A stretch of DNA of 64,000 nucleotides, from NCBI RefSeq assembly GCF_005434945.1, contig NZ_SKCH01000016.1:25609-89608 (forward strand). The letters are read 5' to 3'. Shown in pieces: positions 25,579 through 34,185 of the stretch; the stretch's first letter is position 1, and each line of letters begins with the position of its first letter. The notes beneath the pieces are model-generated. The model made no database searches and was not told the DNA's origin. It saw nothing but the letters and a program-made list of their open reading frames with translations. Source of the DNA: Prescottella subtropica. GTDB taxonomy: Bacteria; Actinomycetota; Actinomycetes; Mycobacteriales; Mycobacteriaceae. The translations under genes were made by a program, and so were the position numbers.

Positions 25579-27045
25579 TCACTTCAGTCCGGCGCGCACG
25601 CCTTCCTCGATCTTCTTGCCGAGGTCGGTGTCCACGTTCTTCCAGTACTCGAAGACGCGGGACAGGATCGGCTCCCGTACGCCGCCGAGGATGTGTCCGA
25701 CGGCGTTGGACACGAGTCGGGCGCGTTCCCCGTCGTCGAGGACGTCCCGGACGAGGGTGCCGGCCTGGACGAAGTCGCCGTCCTCGGCGTGCTCGATGTA
25801 GCCGGCACGCACCGCCTCACCGTCGATACCCCACAGGCCCTCGTCGCCGGCCGCGGACGGGTCCGCGTGCGGTCCGCCGAACGAGTTCGGCGCGTACACC
25901 GGGGTGTCCGCCGAGTTGAACGTGTACCGCATCGGCCCCTCCTTGGAGTAGGAGTTGACGGGGTTCTTCGGGGTGTTCACCGGTAGCTCCGCGTAGTTGG
26001 CGCCGATCCGGTAGCGGTGGGCGTCGGCGTACGAGAAGACACGGCCGAGCAGCATCTTGTCGGGGCTGAAGCCGATGCCGGGCACCAGGTTCGACGGCTC
26101 GAATGCGGCCTGTTCGATCTGCGCGTGGAAGTTCTCCGGGTTCCGGTCGAGCGTCCACTTGCCGACCTCGATGAGCGGGTAGTCCTTCTGCGACCACACC
26201 TTCGTCAGGTCGAACGGGTTGAAGCGGTAGCCCTCCGCCTCGGCGACCGGCATGATCTGCACCTTGAGCGTCCAACTCGGGAACTCGCCGCGCTCGATCG
26301 CGTTGTACAGGTCGGCGCGGTGGTAGTCCGGGTCGGTGCCGGCGAGCGTGTCGGCCTCGGCGGCGGTGAGGTACTCGATGCCCTGGTCGGTCTTGAAGTG
26401 GTACTTGACCCAGAAGCGTTCCCCGGCCGCGTTCACCCACTGGTAGGTGTGCGAGCCGAACCCGTCCATGTGCCGCCACGTCTTCGGGATGCCGCGGTCG
26501 CCCATCAGCCACGTCACCTGGTGCGCGGTCTCCGGGCGCAGCGTCCAGAAGTCCCATTGCATGTTGTGGTCGCGCAGGCCCGACCCCGGCAGCCGCTTCT
26601 GCGAGTGGATGAAGTCGGGGAACTTGATGGGGTCCTTGATGAAGAAGATCGGCGTGTTGTTGCCGACGAGGTCGTAGTTGCCGTCCTCGGTGTAGAACTT
26701 CATCGCGAACCCGCGCGGATCCCGCCACGTGTCGGGGCTGCCCTGCTCGCCGGCGACGGTCGAGAACCGCACCAGCGACTCGGTCTTCTTGCCCGGCTGC
26801 AGGAACGTCGCCTTGGTGTACTTGCTGACGTCGCCGGTGACGACGAGTTCACCGAACGCGCCGCCGCCCTTGGCGTGCACGACCCGCTCCGGCACCCGCT
26901 CCCGGTTGAAGTGTGCAAGCTTCTCGATGAGGTAGTGGTCGTGCAGAAGGATGGGACCCTGCGTGCCCGCGGTGAGCGATTCGTCGTCGCTCGCAACGGG
27001 AATACCGAAGTTGTTCGTGGTCGGGCGTGACTGTCCGGACGTCAT
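25579..27045 (-). CDS. katA: Monofunctional heme catalase
   Basis: A 488-residue small-subunit catalase that breaks down hydrogen peroxide. Catalytic His is in [13 protein letters not shown], Asn in [12 protein letters not shown], and the proximal heme Tyr in [15 protein letters not shown]. Length fits clade 3 NADPH-binding catalases; there is no C-terminal flavodoxin-like domain. AGGAGG sits ten bases before ATG 27045. It follows the Fur-type regulator by 19 bases on the same strand, so furA-katA is an operon and peroxide- or metal-dependent repression is expected. In mycobacteria furA precedes katG; here a KatA catalase takes that place. Confidence 0.97.
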   Translation of the reverse strand: MTSGQSRPTTNNFGIPVASDDESLTAGTQGPILLHDHYLIEKLAHFNRERVPERVVHAKGGGAFGELVVTGDVSKYTKATFLQPGKKTESLVRFSTVAGEQGSPDTWRDPRGFAMKFYTEDGNYDLVGNNTPIFFIKDPIKFPDFIHSQKRLPGSGLRDHNMQWDFWTLRPETAHQVTWLMGDRGIPKTWRHMDGFGSHTYQWVNAAGERFWVKYHFKTDQGIEYLTAAEADTLAGTDPDYHRADLYNAIERGEFPSWTLKVQIMPVAEAEGYRFNPFDLTKVWSQKDYPLIEVGKWTLDRNPENFHAQIEQAAFEPSNLVPGIGFSPDKMLLGRVFSYADAHRYRIGANYAELPVNTPKNPVNSYSKEGPMRYTFNSADTPVYAPNSFGGPHADPSAAGDEGLWGIDGEAVRAGYIEHAEDGDFVQAGTLVRDVLDDGERARLVSNAVGHILGGVREPILSRVFEYWKNVDTDLGKKIEEGVRAGLK

Positions 27046-27064
27046 GGCGAGAAGCCTCCTGGCA

Positions 27065-27568
27065 CTAGTGGGCTGTGGTGCTCTTCGGATCGTCTTGATT
27101 GTGTGAGCTGGTAACGGTGTGCGCCCCGGTTGTCACCGAATCGTTGCGACAGTCGGGACACAGACCCCAGAACACGACCTCGGCCTCGTCGATCTCGAAA
27201 CCGTGATCGTTCGAGGACTCCAGGCAGGGTGCGCGGCCGACGACGCAGTCGACGTCGACGACCGTGCCGCATGCGCGGCACACCAGATGGTGATGGTTGT
27301 CCCCGGTGCGGGCCTCGTACCGCGCCGGGGACCCCGCGGGCTCGATGCGGCGCAGCAGTCCCGCGCGGACGCACGCCCCGAGCACGTCGTAGACCGCCTG
27401 GGTGGACACCGACCCGAGCCGGCGTCGCACCTCCGCCGTGATCGCGTCGACACCCGAATGCGGATGCGCGGCAACCACGTCCAGAACCGCGATGCGGGGT
27501 GCCGTGACCCGCAGGCCGGCGGCGCGCAACCGAGTGCGGGCGTCGAAGTCGTGATCTCCTCGGGGCAT
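27065..27568 (-). CDS. furA: Fur-family peroxide/metal regulator
   Basis: A 167-residue Fur protein. The winged helix ([21 protein letters not shown], then [17 protein letters not shown]) is followed by the metal domain with [10 protein letters not shown] (regulatory His and first CxxC) and a second pair in GLCPDC. The C-terminal 25 residues are polar and variable. ATG at 27568 gives family length. It is the first gene of furA-katA. Mycobacterial FurA represses its own operon by binding an AT-rich site upstream; a matching sequence is present here (27583-27604). Confidence 0.92.
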   Translation of the reverse strand: MPRGDHDFDARTRLRAAGLRVTAPRIAVLDVVAAHPHSGVDAITAEVRRRLGSVSTQAVYDVLGACVRAGLLRRIEPAGSPARYEARTGDNHHHLVCRACGTVVDVDCVVGRAPCLESSNDHGFEIDEAEVVFWGLCPDCRNDSVTTGAHTVTSSHNQDDPKSTTAH

Positions 27569-27582
27569 GAACCCAGTATGCC

Positions 27583-27604
27583 CCTTTTCTGGAATGAGTC
27601 AAGA
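27583..27604 (-). promoter_or_regulatory. Probable FurA operator/promoter of furA-katA
   Basis: On the coding strand this reads TCTTGACTCATTCCAGAAAA, then GG. It is nearly the same as the conserved TTGACTnATTCCAGAAAA element upstream of mycobacterial furA genes, as I recall it, and it contains a TTGACT hexamer. It lies 15 bases before the furA ATG, so transcription may be nearly leaderless or start within it. Confidence 0.6.
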
Positions 27605-27616
27605 TAACGATTGGGT

Positions 27617-29419
27617 CTAGTTTGCGACGGTGCGGAATCCGAGCATCATGTCGTGGTCCTCGTGATCGAGCATGTGGCAGTGCCACACGTAGCCCTGCAG
27701 AGGGCCCGCTGCCGGCATCTCGTGGCCGGCATGATCGGACTCCCCCGCCGGCGCCCCGAAGGTGGCGTCGGGGTCGAAGCCGAGGTCGTCGGAGGTCGGG
27801 AACACGGCGACGATCCGGGTGACACTGCCGATGTCGGCGACGACGGTGTCCTTGCGTCCGGTCTCCCACGGCTGCGGCGGGAGCAGCGGCGAGGTCAGAT
27901 AGTCGTCGACGGGGGGCGCCCACCGGGTGCCGACGGCCGGCTGCGGATGGTCCCGGACATACCGGTCGACGTCGATGCGCTGGCGTCCGAGCACCCGGAA
28001 GTTGACCAGGTGCAGGTGGATCGGGTGCGGTTCCGGGGAGACGTTGACGATGTCCCACTGCTCGACGGTGCCCTGGCGGGGCATCTCGATGTCCGGGTCG
28101 CCGAACCGCAGATTGTTCAGGGACATGAGGACACCGCCGGTGGCGGGGTCGGGCAGTTGCAGGACGGTGACGGTGCGCCGCGCCTGCGGGGTGGGGACGG
28201 GTTCGAGGTCGGCGGGCTGCCCGGGTCCGCCGCGCAGGGTTTCCGGTACGGCGGTCGGGCGTCCCGGCCCGGCGGCGACGCGGAAGCGGCAGAACAGCGG
28301 CATCGCGCGGACGCCGCGTTGTGCGACCCCGAGCGGGGGTGGTTCGTCGTTGCACAACTCCACCGTCGTGCCGGGTTCGAGTCCACCGAAGTCGACGAGG
28401 AGGTCGACACGTTCGCCGGGGGCGAGACGCACCTGGGTGGACGGGAGTGGCGCGGGCAGCATGCCACCGTCGGCGCCGATGATCCAGAAACGCATTCGGT
28501 TGCCGAAGAACAGATTCCAGATGCTGAACGACGCCGCGTTGAGGATCCGCAGCCGGTACATGCCGCGGGCCACGTCGAGTTTCGGCCACACCGTGCCGTT
28601 GACGACGCCGACGTCGCCGGGGGTGGCGGGGTCCCAGCGGCCGGGTGGGAGCAGCGGGGAGACGCGGTAGCTCTGGTGTCCGTCGGCGGTGAACAGTTTT
28701 TCCTGCATGACGAGGGGGATCTCGAACTCGCCGGACGGTAGTCCCCACGCGTTCTGCGGTGTGCCGGTGTCGAAGTCGTCGCGGAGCAGGCACATGCCGG
28801 CGAGGCCGGCGTACACGTTGAGACGGGTGATGCCCATGGCGTGGTCGTGGTACCAGAGTCCGGTGGCCTCGTGCCCGTTCGGGAAGTGGTGGACGTGGCC
28901 CTGTCCGGGGCGTTGCAGATACATGGGGTGGCCGTCGTGTTCGGGTGGGGTGACGGCGCCGTGCAGGTGCATGGAGGTGGGGACGGCGGTGCGGTCCCGG
29001 TCGGTGACGCCGTGGAGGGTGGTGTCGAAGTCGGCGGCGAGGGGGTGGACGGTGATGTCGTTGCGGTAGGTGACGGTGAGCGGGTCGTCGCGGTGCGCTT
29101 CGATCGTGGGCCCGAGGTAGTCGACGCCGCCGTAGGAGAGGGCGGGTGACGGGGCGAGGTCGCGGTGGAAGCGGTGGGTGGTGCTGCCGGCCTGCAGTTC
29201 GATACTGGTGCCGGTGAGGTGCGGGAGTCGGGGTAGGTCGTCGACGAACGGTTCGAGGTGCGGGGACGCGTACAGCAGTGGCCGGGACGGGTCGATGTTT
29301 CCTAGGTCGCCGAGGTCCCCGAGGTCTTGGCCTCGGGCGACTCCGGTGCCGAGTCCGACCGCGGCGACGGTGTACGCGAGTCCGCGGGTGAAGGTGCGTC
29401 GAGAGATACCCCTGCCCAT
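27617..29419 (-). CDS. Tat-exported multicopper oxidase
   Basis: A 600-residue three-domain multicopper oxidase. The N-terminus MGRGISRRTFTRGLAYTVAAVGLG is a Tat signal. Copper motifs: TSMHLHGA, LWYHDHAMG, HPIHLHLVNF and WHCHMLDHEDHDMM, giving all type 1/2/3 ligands with Met as the axial type 1 ligand. A His/Asp/Gly stretch (DATFGAPAGESDHAGHEM) precedes the last domain. Domain style is that of CotA/bilirubin-oxidase or phenoxazinone-synthase-like enzymes; the substrate may be cuprous ion, bilirubin or phenols. A DLGDLGDLG repeat follows the signal. Copper control genes are not adjacent. Confidence 0.92.
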   Translation of the reverse strand: MGRGISRRTFTRGLAYTVAAVGLGTGVARGQDLGDLGDLGNIDPSRPLLYASPHLEPFVDDLPRLPHLTGTSIELQAGSTTHRFHRDLAPSPALSYGGVDYLGPTIEAHRDDPLTVTYRNDITVHPLAADFDTTLHGVTDRDRTAVPTSMHLHGAVTPPEHDGHPMYLQRPGQGHVHHFPNGHEATGLWYHDHAMGITRLNVYAGLAGMCLLRDDFDTGTPQNAWGLPSGEFEIPLVMQEKLFTADGHQSYRVSPLLPPGRWDPATPGDVGVVNGTVWPKLDVARGMYRLRILNAASFSIWNLFFGNRMRFWIIGADGGMLPAPLPSTQVRLAPGERVDLLVDFGGLEPGTTVELCNDEPPPLGVAQRGVRAMPLFCRFRVAAGPGRPTAVPETLRGGPGQPADLEPVPTPQARRTVTVLQLPDPATGGVLMSLNNLRFGDPDIEMPRQGTVEQWDIVNVSPEPHPIHLHLVNFRVLGRQRIDVDRYVRDHPQPAVGTRWAPPVDDYLTSPLLPPQPWETGRKDTVVADIGSVTRIVAVFPTSDDLGFDPDATFGAPAGESDHAGHEMPAAGPLQGYVWHCHMLDHEDHDMMLGFRTVAN

Positions 29420-29606
29420 GTGCCGTCACACTCCCCTGTGGTCGCCCTACCGGAGCACGCCCGCCCGACGGTACGCCGGAATGGCAACCCGGCCAGCGGT
29501 TTGCGGTGACTCGCCCCCGTGACACGCGTCTTTCCGGATAGGACGGGCGAATCGGTCGCCTACGCTGGGCGCATCGTCTTGTCGTGCCGAAAGGTTCGGA
29601 ACCACT

Positions 29607-30530
29607 GTGCGTTCGTCGAAGTTCACTGTCGCGTTGGCGCGGGAGGCCTTGGTTGCTCGTTCGGAGTCTGCGCAGGGTTGGTTGCGCAGCACTCCGGCGG
29701 GACGGACTGCACAGCGTGTGCTGTCCGGGTTCGCGGACGCCGAGTGGGCGGACCGGTCGATGACGTTGGCGGCCCAGTCGTTCACGTCGGTGTTGCCGGT
29801 GGCGATCGTGGCGTCCAGCCTCGGTAATCACGATGCCGTCACCCGGGGGTTCTTCGACCAGTTCGGGATCGACGTCGACGGTGTCGGTGTCGGTGTCGGT
29901 GTGGACGCTGTCGGGCTCGACGATCCGTCGTTCGCCGCGTTCGGCATCGTCGGCACACTGATGGTCCTCATCGGCGGAACGTCGTTCGCGCGTGCTCTCG
30001 GGCGCATGTACGGGCGGATCTGGAAGGTGCCGACGCTCCGGTTCACCAGTTGGTAGCGGTGGATCGCGGTGCTGCTGTCGATGGGGTCGGCGGCGGCGCT
30101 GATCGGTGCGGCCCGCACTCTCGGCGGTGTCCCCTATCTCGGTGTCTGGCTGACGATGGGCGCCCAGTTCGCGGTGTGGGTGGCGCTGTGGGCGTTGATC
30201 CCGCATCTGCTCACCGAGCAGCGTCTGTCGGCGCGGGTGCTGTGGGCGATGGGCCTGACCACCGCTGCCGGGCTCGCCGTACTGCGACTGGCCGGCAACG
30301 TCTTCCTGCCGATCGCGGTGGAGGCGTCCGAAACCAAGTTCGGCGCACTCGGACTCGTGTTCACCGCGCTCGGCTGGATGTTCGTGGCGTACGGGATCGT
30401 CGTCGGCGCCGCGGTGTTCACGAAGGCGTTCGCCCTCGACGAGGGTCCGATCGGGCGCCTTCTCCGCGGCCCGGTGGACCCGGTCGACGACGTGTCGGCA
30501 GCGGCTCCGGCACACACAGATCCATGCTGA
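29607..30530 (+). pseudogene. YihY/BrkB-like membrane protein with in-frame amber stop
   Basis: Two open segments lie in the same frame, 29607-30056 and 30057-30530, split only by TAG at 30054-30056 in the context TGG TAG CGG TGG. Together they make a protein of about 307 residues with YihY/BrkB-type segments (SFTSVLPVAIVASSL, FGIVGTLMVLIGGTSFARALG, YLGVWLTMGAQFAVWVALW, LGWMFVAYGIVVGAAVF). The likely ancestral codon is TGG (Trp), one transition away. Start GTG at 29607. Unless the stop is read through, the product is a 149-residue fragment. An odd VDGVGVGVGVDAVG tract lies near residue 95. Confidence 0.8.
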
Positions 30531-30534
30531 ACGC

Positions 30535-30550
30535 AGTTTTGTACAAAACT
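30535..30550. promoter_or_regulatory. Perfect 16-bp palindrome
   Basis: AGTTTTGTACAAAACT is a perfect palindrome four bases after the stop of the broken YihY-like gene, in the 83-base gap before the convergent ridA-like gene. It is AT-rich against the surrounding GC and has no loop, so it looks like a protein-binding site rather than a terminator. A related CGTACACAAC follows at about 30559. Confidence 0.45.
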
Positions 30551-30613
30551 CGAGGATTCGTACACAACTGTCCGGAACAGAAAGTGTGTGTCCGGGGCCG
30601 CAGCCTCCGACCG

Positions 30614-30976
30614 CTACGCGATGCGGGCCGTCGCCTTGATCTCCACCAGAATGCCCGGCTTCCCCAGGGCGGCAGCACCGATCGCGGTCCATGCCGGTCG
30701 TGCATCCTCCTGGAATTTCGCCTTCACCGCCATGAACTCGGCCATGTGGTTCGGGTAGTCGACGTGGAAGCTGGTGAGGTCCACGAGGTCCTGCGGTCCG
30801 ACGCCGTTCGCCTCGAGCAGCGCCCCGATCGTCGCGAACGCCAGCTCGTACTGCCGCGTCGGATCGGACGGGACACTGCCGTCCGCTTCGAGACCGACCT
30901 GTCCGGAGCAGAACAGCAGATCACCGCTGCGCACCGCATCCGAGTAGCCGTACTCGATCTCCCACTGGCTTGCCAT
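30614..30976 (-). CDS. RidA-family protein, second copy
   Basis: A 120-residue RidA/YjgF protein. Motifs are LLFCSGQVGLEADGS (the SGQ strand), QYELAFATIGALLEANG, and EDARPAWTAIGAAALG with an Arg at the canonical catalytic position, then LVEIKATARIA. Deamination of enamine/imine intermediates or a related catabolic step is likely. ATG at 30976 lies 41 bases after the end of the carboxyltransferase gene on the same strand, so the two are probably one operon. It is clearly distinct from the longer RidA-like gene at 7.1-7.6 kb. Confidence 0.88.
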   Translation of the reverse strand: MASQWEIEYGYSDAVRSGDLLFCSGQVGLEADGSVPSDPTRQYELAFATIGALLEANGVGPQDLVDLTSFHVDYPNHMAEFMAVKAKFQEDARPAWTAIGAAALGKPGILVEIKATARIA

Positions 30977-31017
30977 ATCTACTTCCTCACTCTCACCGGA
31001 TGTTTCGTGTCGAAAAG

Positions 31018-32526
31018 TCAGCGCAGGTACCCGTACTGTGCGACGGGTGCGACCGGGGTGTCCCGCACGCTCCCGGCGAGGCCGCGCAGCAGGATGTTCC
31101 GCAGTTCACGCGGATCGATCACGTCGTCGTAGACGAGGGTCCGGGCGAGCCCCCACGGTCCGGACGCCTCGTTGTCGACGAGGGCGCGGCGGGTGGCGTC
31201 GTCCTCCTTCGCGGTGCGGCCACCGACGTCGGCGGGAATACCGCCGAGGGTGACGGCCGGGAACGCGAGGGTCATGGTCTGGTCGTCGTACGGGTTCATG
31301 CCCATCACCGAACTGCCGAATCCGAACGCCTTGCGCACCGTCACATGAAATTTCGGTCCGCGCAACCGGTGCTGCGCCGCGAACATGCGGGCCCCGGCTT
31401 TGAGGATGCCGGCCTTCTCGGCGGCGGTTCCGGCCATGACACCGGGATTGTCGGCGAGGAACAGCACCGGCAGGTGGAAGGCGCCGGCCATCTGCAGGAA
31501 CGCCGCCGCCTTGTCGGCCGCGTCGACGGTGATCGCACCGGCGGCGACCGTCGGCTGATTCGCGACGACCGCGACCGCATGCCCGCCGATGCGGACGAGT
31601 GCGGTGACGATCGACCGCCCGTAGGTGGGTTGGATCTCGGTGACGGTCCCGGCGTCGGCGACCGCGTCCACCATCGCCCGCATGTCGTAGGCGCGCCGCT
31701 GGTTCACCGGGATCAGGTCGAGAAGTTCCGGCAGGGTGCGCGCACCGACGTCCCCGGTATCGCTCCACGGCGGCCGCTGCCACGCACTGCCCGGCAGATA
31801 CGACAGGTAGCGGCGCACCAGTGCCAGTGCCGCGGTATCGGATTCGACGATATTGTGGGCGACGCCGGACATGTCGATCGCGACCTGCGGCCCACCGAGC
31901 GTCTGTTTGTCGACCTGTTCCCCGGTGGATGCGGCGACGAGCGGCGGTCCGGCGGTGAACAGTGCGCCGTGGCCGTCGACCATGACCACGAAGTCCGACA
32001 GCGGCGCGGCCAGTGCGCCGTGTCCGGCGGACGGCCCGGTGACGATCGCGACGGTGGGGACGAGTCCGGACAGGTCTGCGATGGCCTGAAGATCGTTGGG
32101 GGCGGGGCGGTTCCGTTCCAGCGCATTGGTGGCGCGGTGTCCGGCACCCTCGAGCATCATGATCAGCGGGGTCCGGTTGCGCAGCGCGAGTTCGGCGGCA
32201 CGGGTTCGTTTGGATGCGGCGGCGGTGCCGATCGAGCCGCCGGCGACGGTGAAGTCCTCGGCGCCGACGGTGACCGGACGCCCGTCGATCGTGCCGGTCC
32301 CCGCGACGAACGCGTCCGCCGGGACGGCCGGATCCCCGGTGAGCGGGCCGAGTTCGGTGAACGAGTCGGCGTCGAGCAGGGCGTCGATGCGGCCGCGGGC
32401 ATCGAGTCGCCCGGACGCCCGGTAGCGGGTCAGCTTCTCGGGTCCGCCCATCGCACGGGCCGCAGCCTTCCGCTCGGTCAGGTCGGCGAGCAGTTGCTCC
32501 CAGTCGGCCCGGTTCTCGACGTTCAC
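31018..32526 (-). CDS. AccD-like acyl-CoA carboxyltransferase beta subunit
   Basis: A 502-residue biotin-dependent carboxyltransferase of the PccB/AccD type, with two crotonase-fold halves. Oxyanion-hole glycines are seen in TGPSAGHGALAAP and in FGFGSSVMGMNPYDD, and FLADNPGVMAG is the family motif of the second half. Acyl-CoA preference (acetyl, propionyl, methylcrotonyl) cannot be fixed by eye. GTG at 32526 follows GGGGGGTAAG and begins VNVENRADWEQLL. No biotin carboxylase or carrier subunit gene is nearby, so it must share an AccA elsewhere. It heads an operon with the RidA-like gene. Confidence 0.85.
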   Translation of the reverse strand: MNVENRADWEQLLADLTERKAAARAMGGPEKLTRYRASGRLDARGRIDALLDADSFTELGPLTGDPAVPADAFVAGTGTIDGRPVTVGAEDFTVAGGSIGTAAASKRTRAAELALRNRTPLIMMLEGAGHRATNALERNRPAPNDLQAIADLSGLVPTVAIVTGPSAGHGALAAPLSDFVVMVDGHGALFTAGPPLVAASTGEQVDKQTLGGPQVAIDMSGVAHNIVESDTAALALVRRYLSYLPGSAWQRPPWSDTGDVGARTLPELLDLIPVNQRRAYDMRAMVDAVADAGTVTEIQPTYGRSIVTALVRIGGHAVAVVANQPTVAAGAITVDAADKAAAFLQMAGAFHLPVLFLADNPGVMAGTAAEKAGILKAGARMFAAQHRLRGPKFHVTVRKAFGFGSSVMGMNPYDDQTMTLAFPAVTLGGIPADVGGRTAKEDDATRRALVDNEASGPWGLARTLVYDDVIDPRELRNILLRGLAGSVRDTPVAPVAQYGYLR

Positions 32527-32661
32527 CCTTACCCCCCGAACAGTAGTGATCCGGGTCACGACGAGCACCGGCGAGGTGAGGGTACGAAGAAATCTGCTTT
32601 CCGGCAACAACACTCACCGCTCAGTGGAATCAAGGCCGACCTGTCACCTGACAGCCGAACG

Positions 32662-33458
32662 TCATACTCCTCGGCCGGGACGCCCCAGGCCGGTCACCGC
32701 ACCGCTGACGGGCCGCGGATCTTGCGCCAATAACGCCAGCGCGGCATGGGCTCGTCGTCGATGTTCCACTGGGATACCGAGCCACGACCGATGATCGGGA
32801 TCCTGCAACGCGTCCACCAGAACACGCACACGTCCACGATCACTGCCGACCATCCTGGCACGGTCGGCCACCGGATCCTCGATCGCGCACGCGAGTACAA
32901 CTGCATCGTCGAGATGCCGTTCTCGATCGCGTGGATCTTCCTTGAATGCAGCACCCTTCAGAACGAGTGCACCGAGAACATCCGGAACGCTCAACCGGAT
33001 CGAACGGTCACCGACATCCACCATGCAATCGACAGTTTTCCTCAGAGCCGAAGTCCCTGCCGGAACCGCGAATACCTCTCTGCCCACGACGTGCGGCCGA
33101 CGACTGGGGGCCAGGTGGTCTGCCACCATGACGTCGACCTGGTCGTCACCGCGGACGAACCGATGCACAGGACCTTTTCCGATCGGCAGGCACAATTCGT
33201 AGCCGAGTTGCTCGAGTTGATCCCGCACTCCACCGAACGTCGCGGCACCGGTCTCGACATGCAACACCATGTCGACGTCGACCGTGACGGAGCCAGTCCC
33301 GCGCGCACCGCGTGAAGTTGGACCATCAAACCTCCCACCAGAGTCCATTGCTCCGACGGGATCCACGTTGCGAGCTCAGCTACCTGTGGCCACGGTGACG
33401 CCCAGCCGCCTGCCGGTGCCGTGACCATCCATTTCGGACGACTATCGGATGTCATCAA
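32662..33458 (-). pseudogene. Frameshifted nucleotidyltransferase (AbiEii-like toxin part)
   Basis: The N-terminal frame (from 33458) carries ELATWIPSEQWTLVGGLMVQLHAVRAGL, shown here as the GG(L)M motif of AbiEii/MNT-type nucleotidyltransferases. The continuation TVDVDMVLHVETG, with the paired Asp residues, and all the rest to 32662 lie in another frame. The switch is near 33285-33310, within GCGGGACTGGCTCCGTC on the coding strand. The restored protein is about 265 residues. It overlaps the upstream helix-turn-helix gene by 17 bases. The break probably leaves no active enzyme. Confidence 0.7.
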
Positions 33459-34140
33459 GAAGCTCCTCGAGAACTCGAACGCCTGCGCTGCGTTCGCGGG
33501 TGTCGAGGGATTCCATCAAGTCGAGGGCCACGGCAGCGAGCGGGGTAATTCCGTCAGCGAACGCCACCGGCGAGGTCACGACACGGATCACGACATCGCC
33601 CTCGCTCGCATCGGGAATCAGCCCGCACTCGTCGACGAGGGCACCATAGTCCGAATCGAGCGCATAGCCGTCGACACCGGCGCCGACGATTCCCGATCCC
33701 AGATCGAACCTCGTTGCAAGACCGCCGTATTCGACAGCACTCCTCCCGGTGACGGCAAGACGCTCGGCGAGCAGGGTTCGAGTACCGGCACCCCACCCCC
33801 GCATTCGGTGCGTCACCGCCCGGCGACGCGCGAGGAAGGCAATGTCATGAGCGGACGAACGCCGCAGTCGATGTACAAGCCTGGTCGATTGTGCCGCGGG
33901 GAGCCAATCCGCCGAGTTTCCCGACAATCGACTCAATGCCGCCCACGCCACCGACTCGTTCCACGGCCGGCCCCGCTGCCGGCTCATCTGCCCCAGCCGA
34001 TACACCGATGCCGCGTCCAGCAAGAATGCCCCACCGATCTCACGCACAATCGCAAGATCGCCCGCTCGCGCGAGACGAGCGACCTGACGCCGCGACACCT
34101 TCAATTCGGCGGCCGCGTCGGACACCGACATCTCACCCAT
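33442..34140 (-). CDS. HTH protein of a nucleotidyltransferase cassette (antitoxin-like)
   Basis: A 232-residue protein with an N-terminal excisionase-type helix-turn-helix (MSVSDAAAELKVSRRQVARL, about residues 4-23) and a mixed C-terminal domain (YALDSDYGALVDECGLIPDAS, then PLAAVALDLM). It directly precedes and overlaps the nucleotidyltransferase, the arrangement of AbiEi/AbiEii-like type IV pairs; the C-terminal family was not identified with certainty. The ATG at 34140 lies five bases from a 24-bp palindrome, so it likely represses itself. A second in-frame ATG is at 34131. The gene is intact while its partner is broken. Confidence 0.75.
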   Translation of the reverse strand: MGEMSVSDAAAELKVSRRQVARLARAGDLAIVREIGGAFLLDAASVYRLGQMSRQRGRPWNESVAWAALSRLSGNSADWLPAAQSTRLVHRLRRSSAHDIAFLARRRAVTHRMRGWGAGTRTLLAERLAVTGRSAVEYGGLATRFDLGSGIVGAGVDGYALDSDYGALVDECGLIPDASEGDVVIRVVTSPVAFADGITPLAAVALDLMESLDTRERSAGVRVLEELLDDIR

Positions 34141-34144
34141 GAAG

Positions 34145-34168
34145 ATATGGTCGCATGTGCGACTATAT
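34145..34168. promoter_or_regulatory. 24-bp palindromic operator before the HTH gene
   Basis: Half-sites ATATGGTCGCAT and GTGCGACTATAT are inverted copies with two mismatches. The site ends five bases before the ATG at 34140 and overlaps TATAGT, a fair -10 element on the minus strand. Autoregulation by the HTH protein is the simplest reading. Confidence 0.65.
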
Positions 34169-34185
34169 CCGGCAATAAATGCAGT

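Noticed and set aside
27042..30692. A minus-strand open frame of over 1,200 codons across furA, the multicopper oxidase and the YihY-like gene
   Set aside because: It runs out of frame through several recognised genes and has no protein-like sequence.
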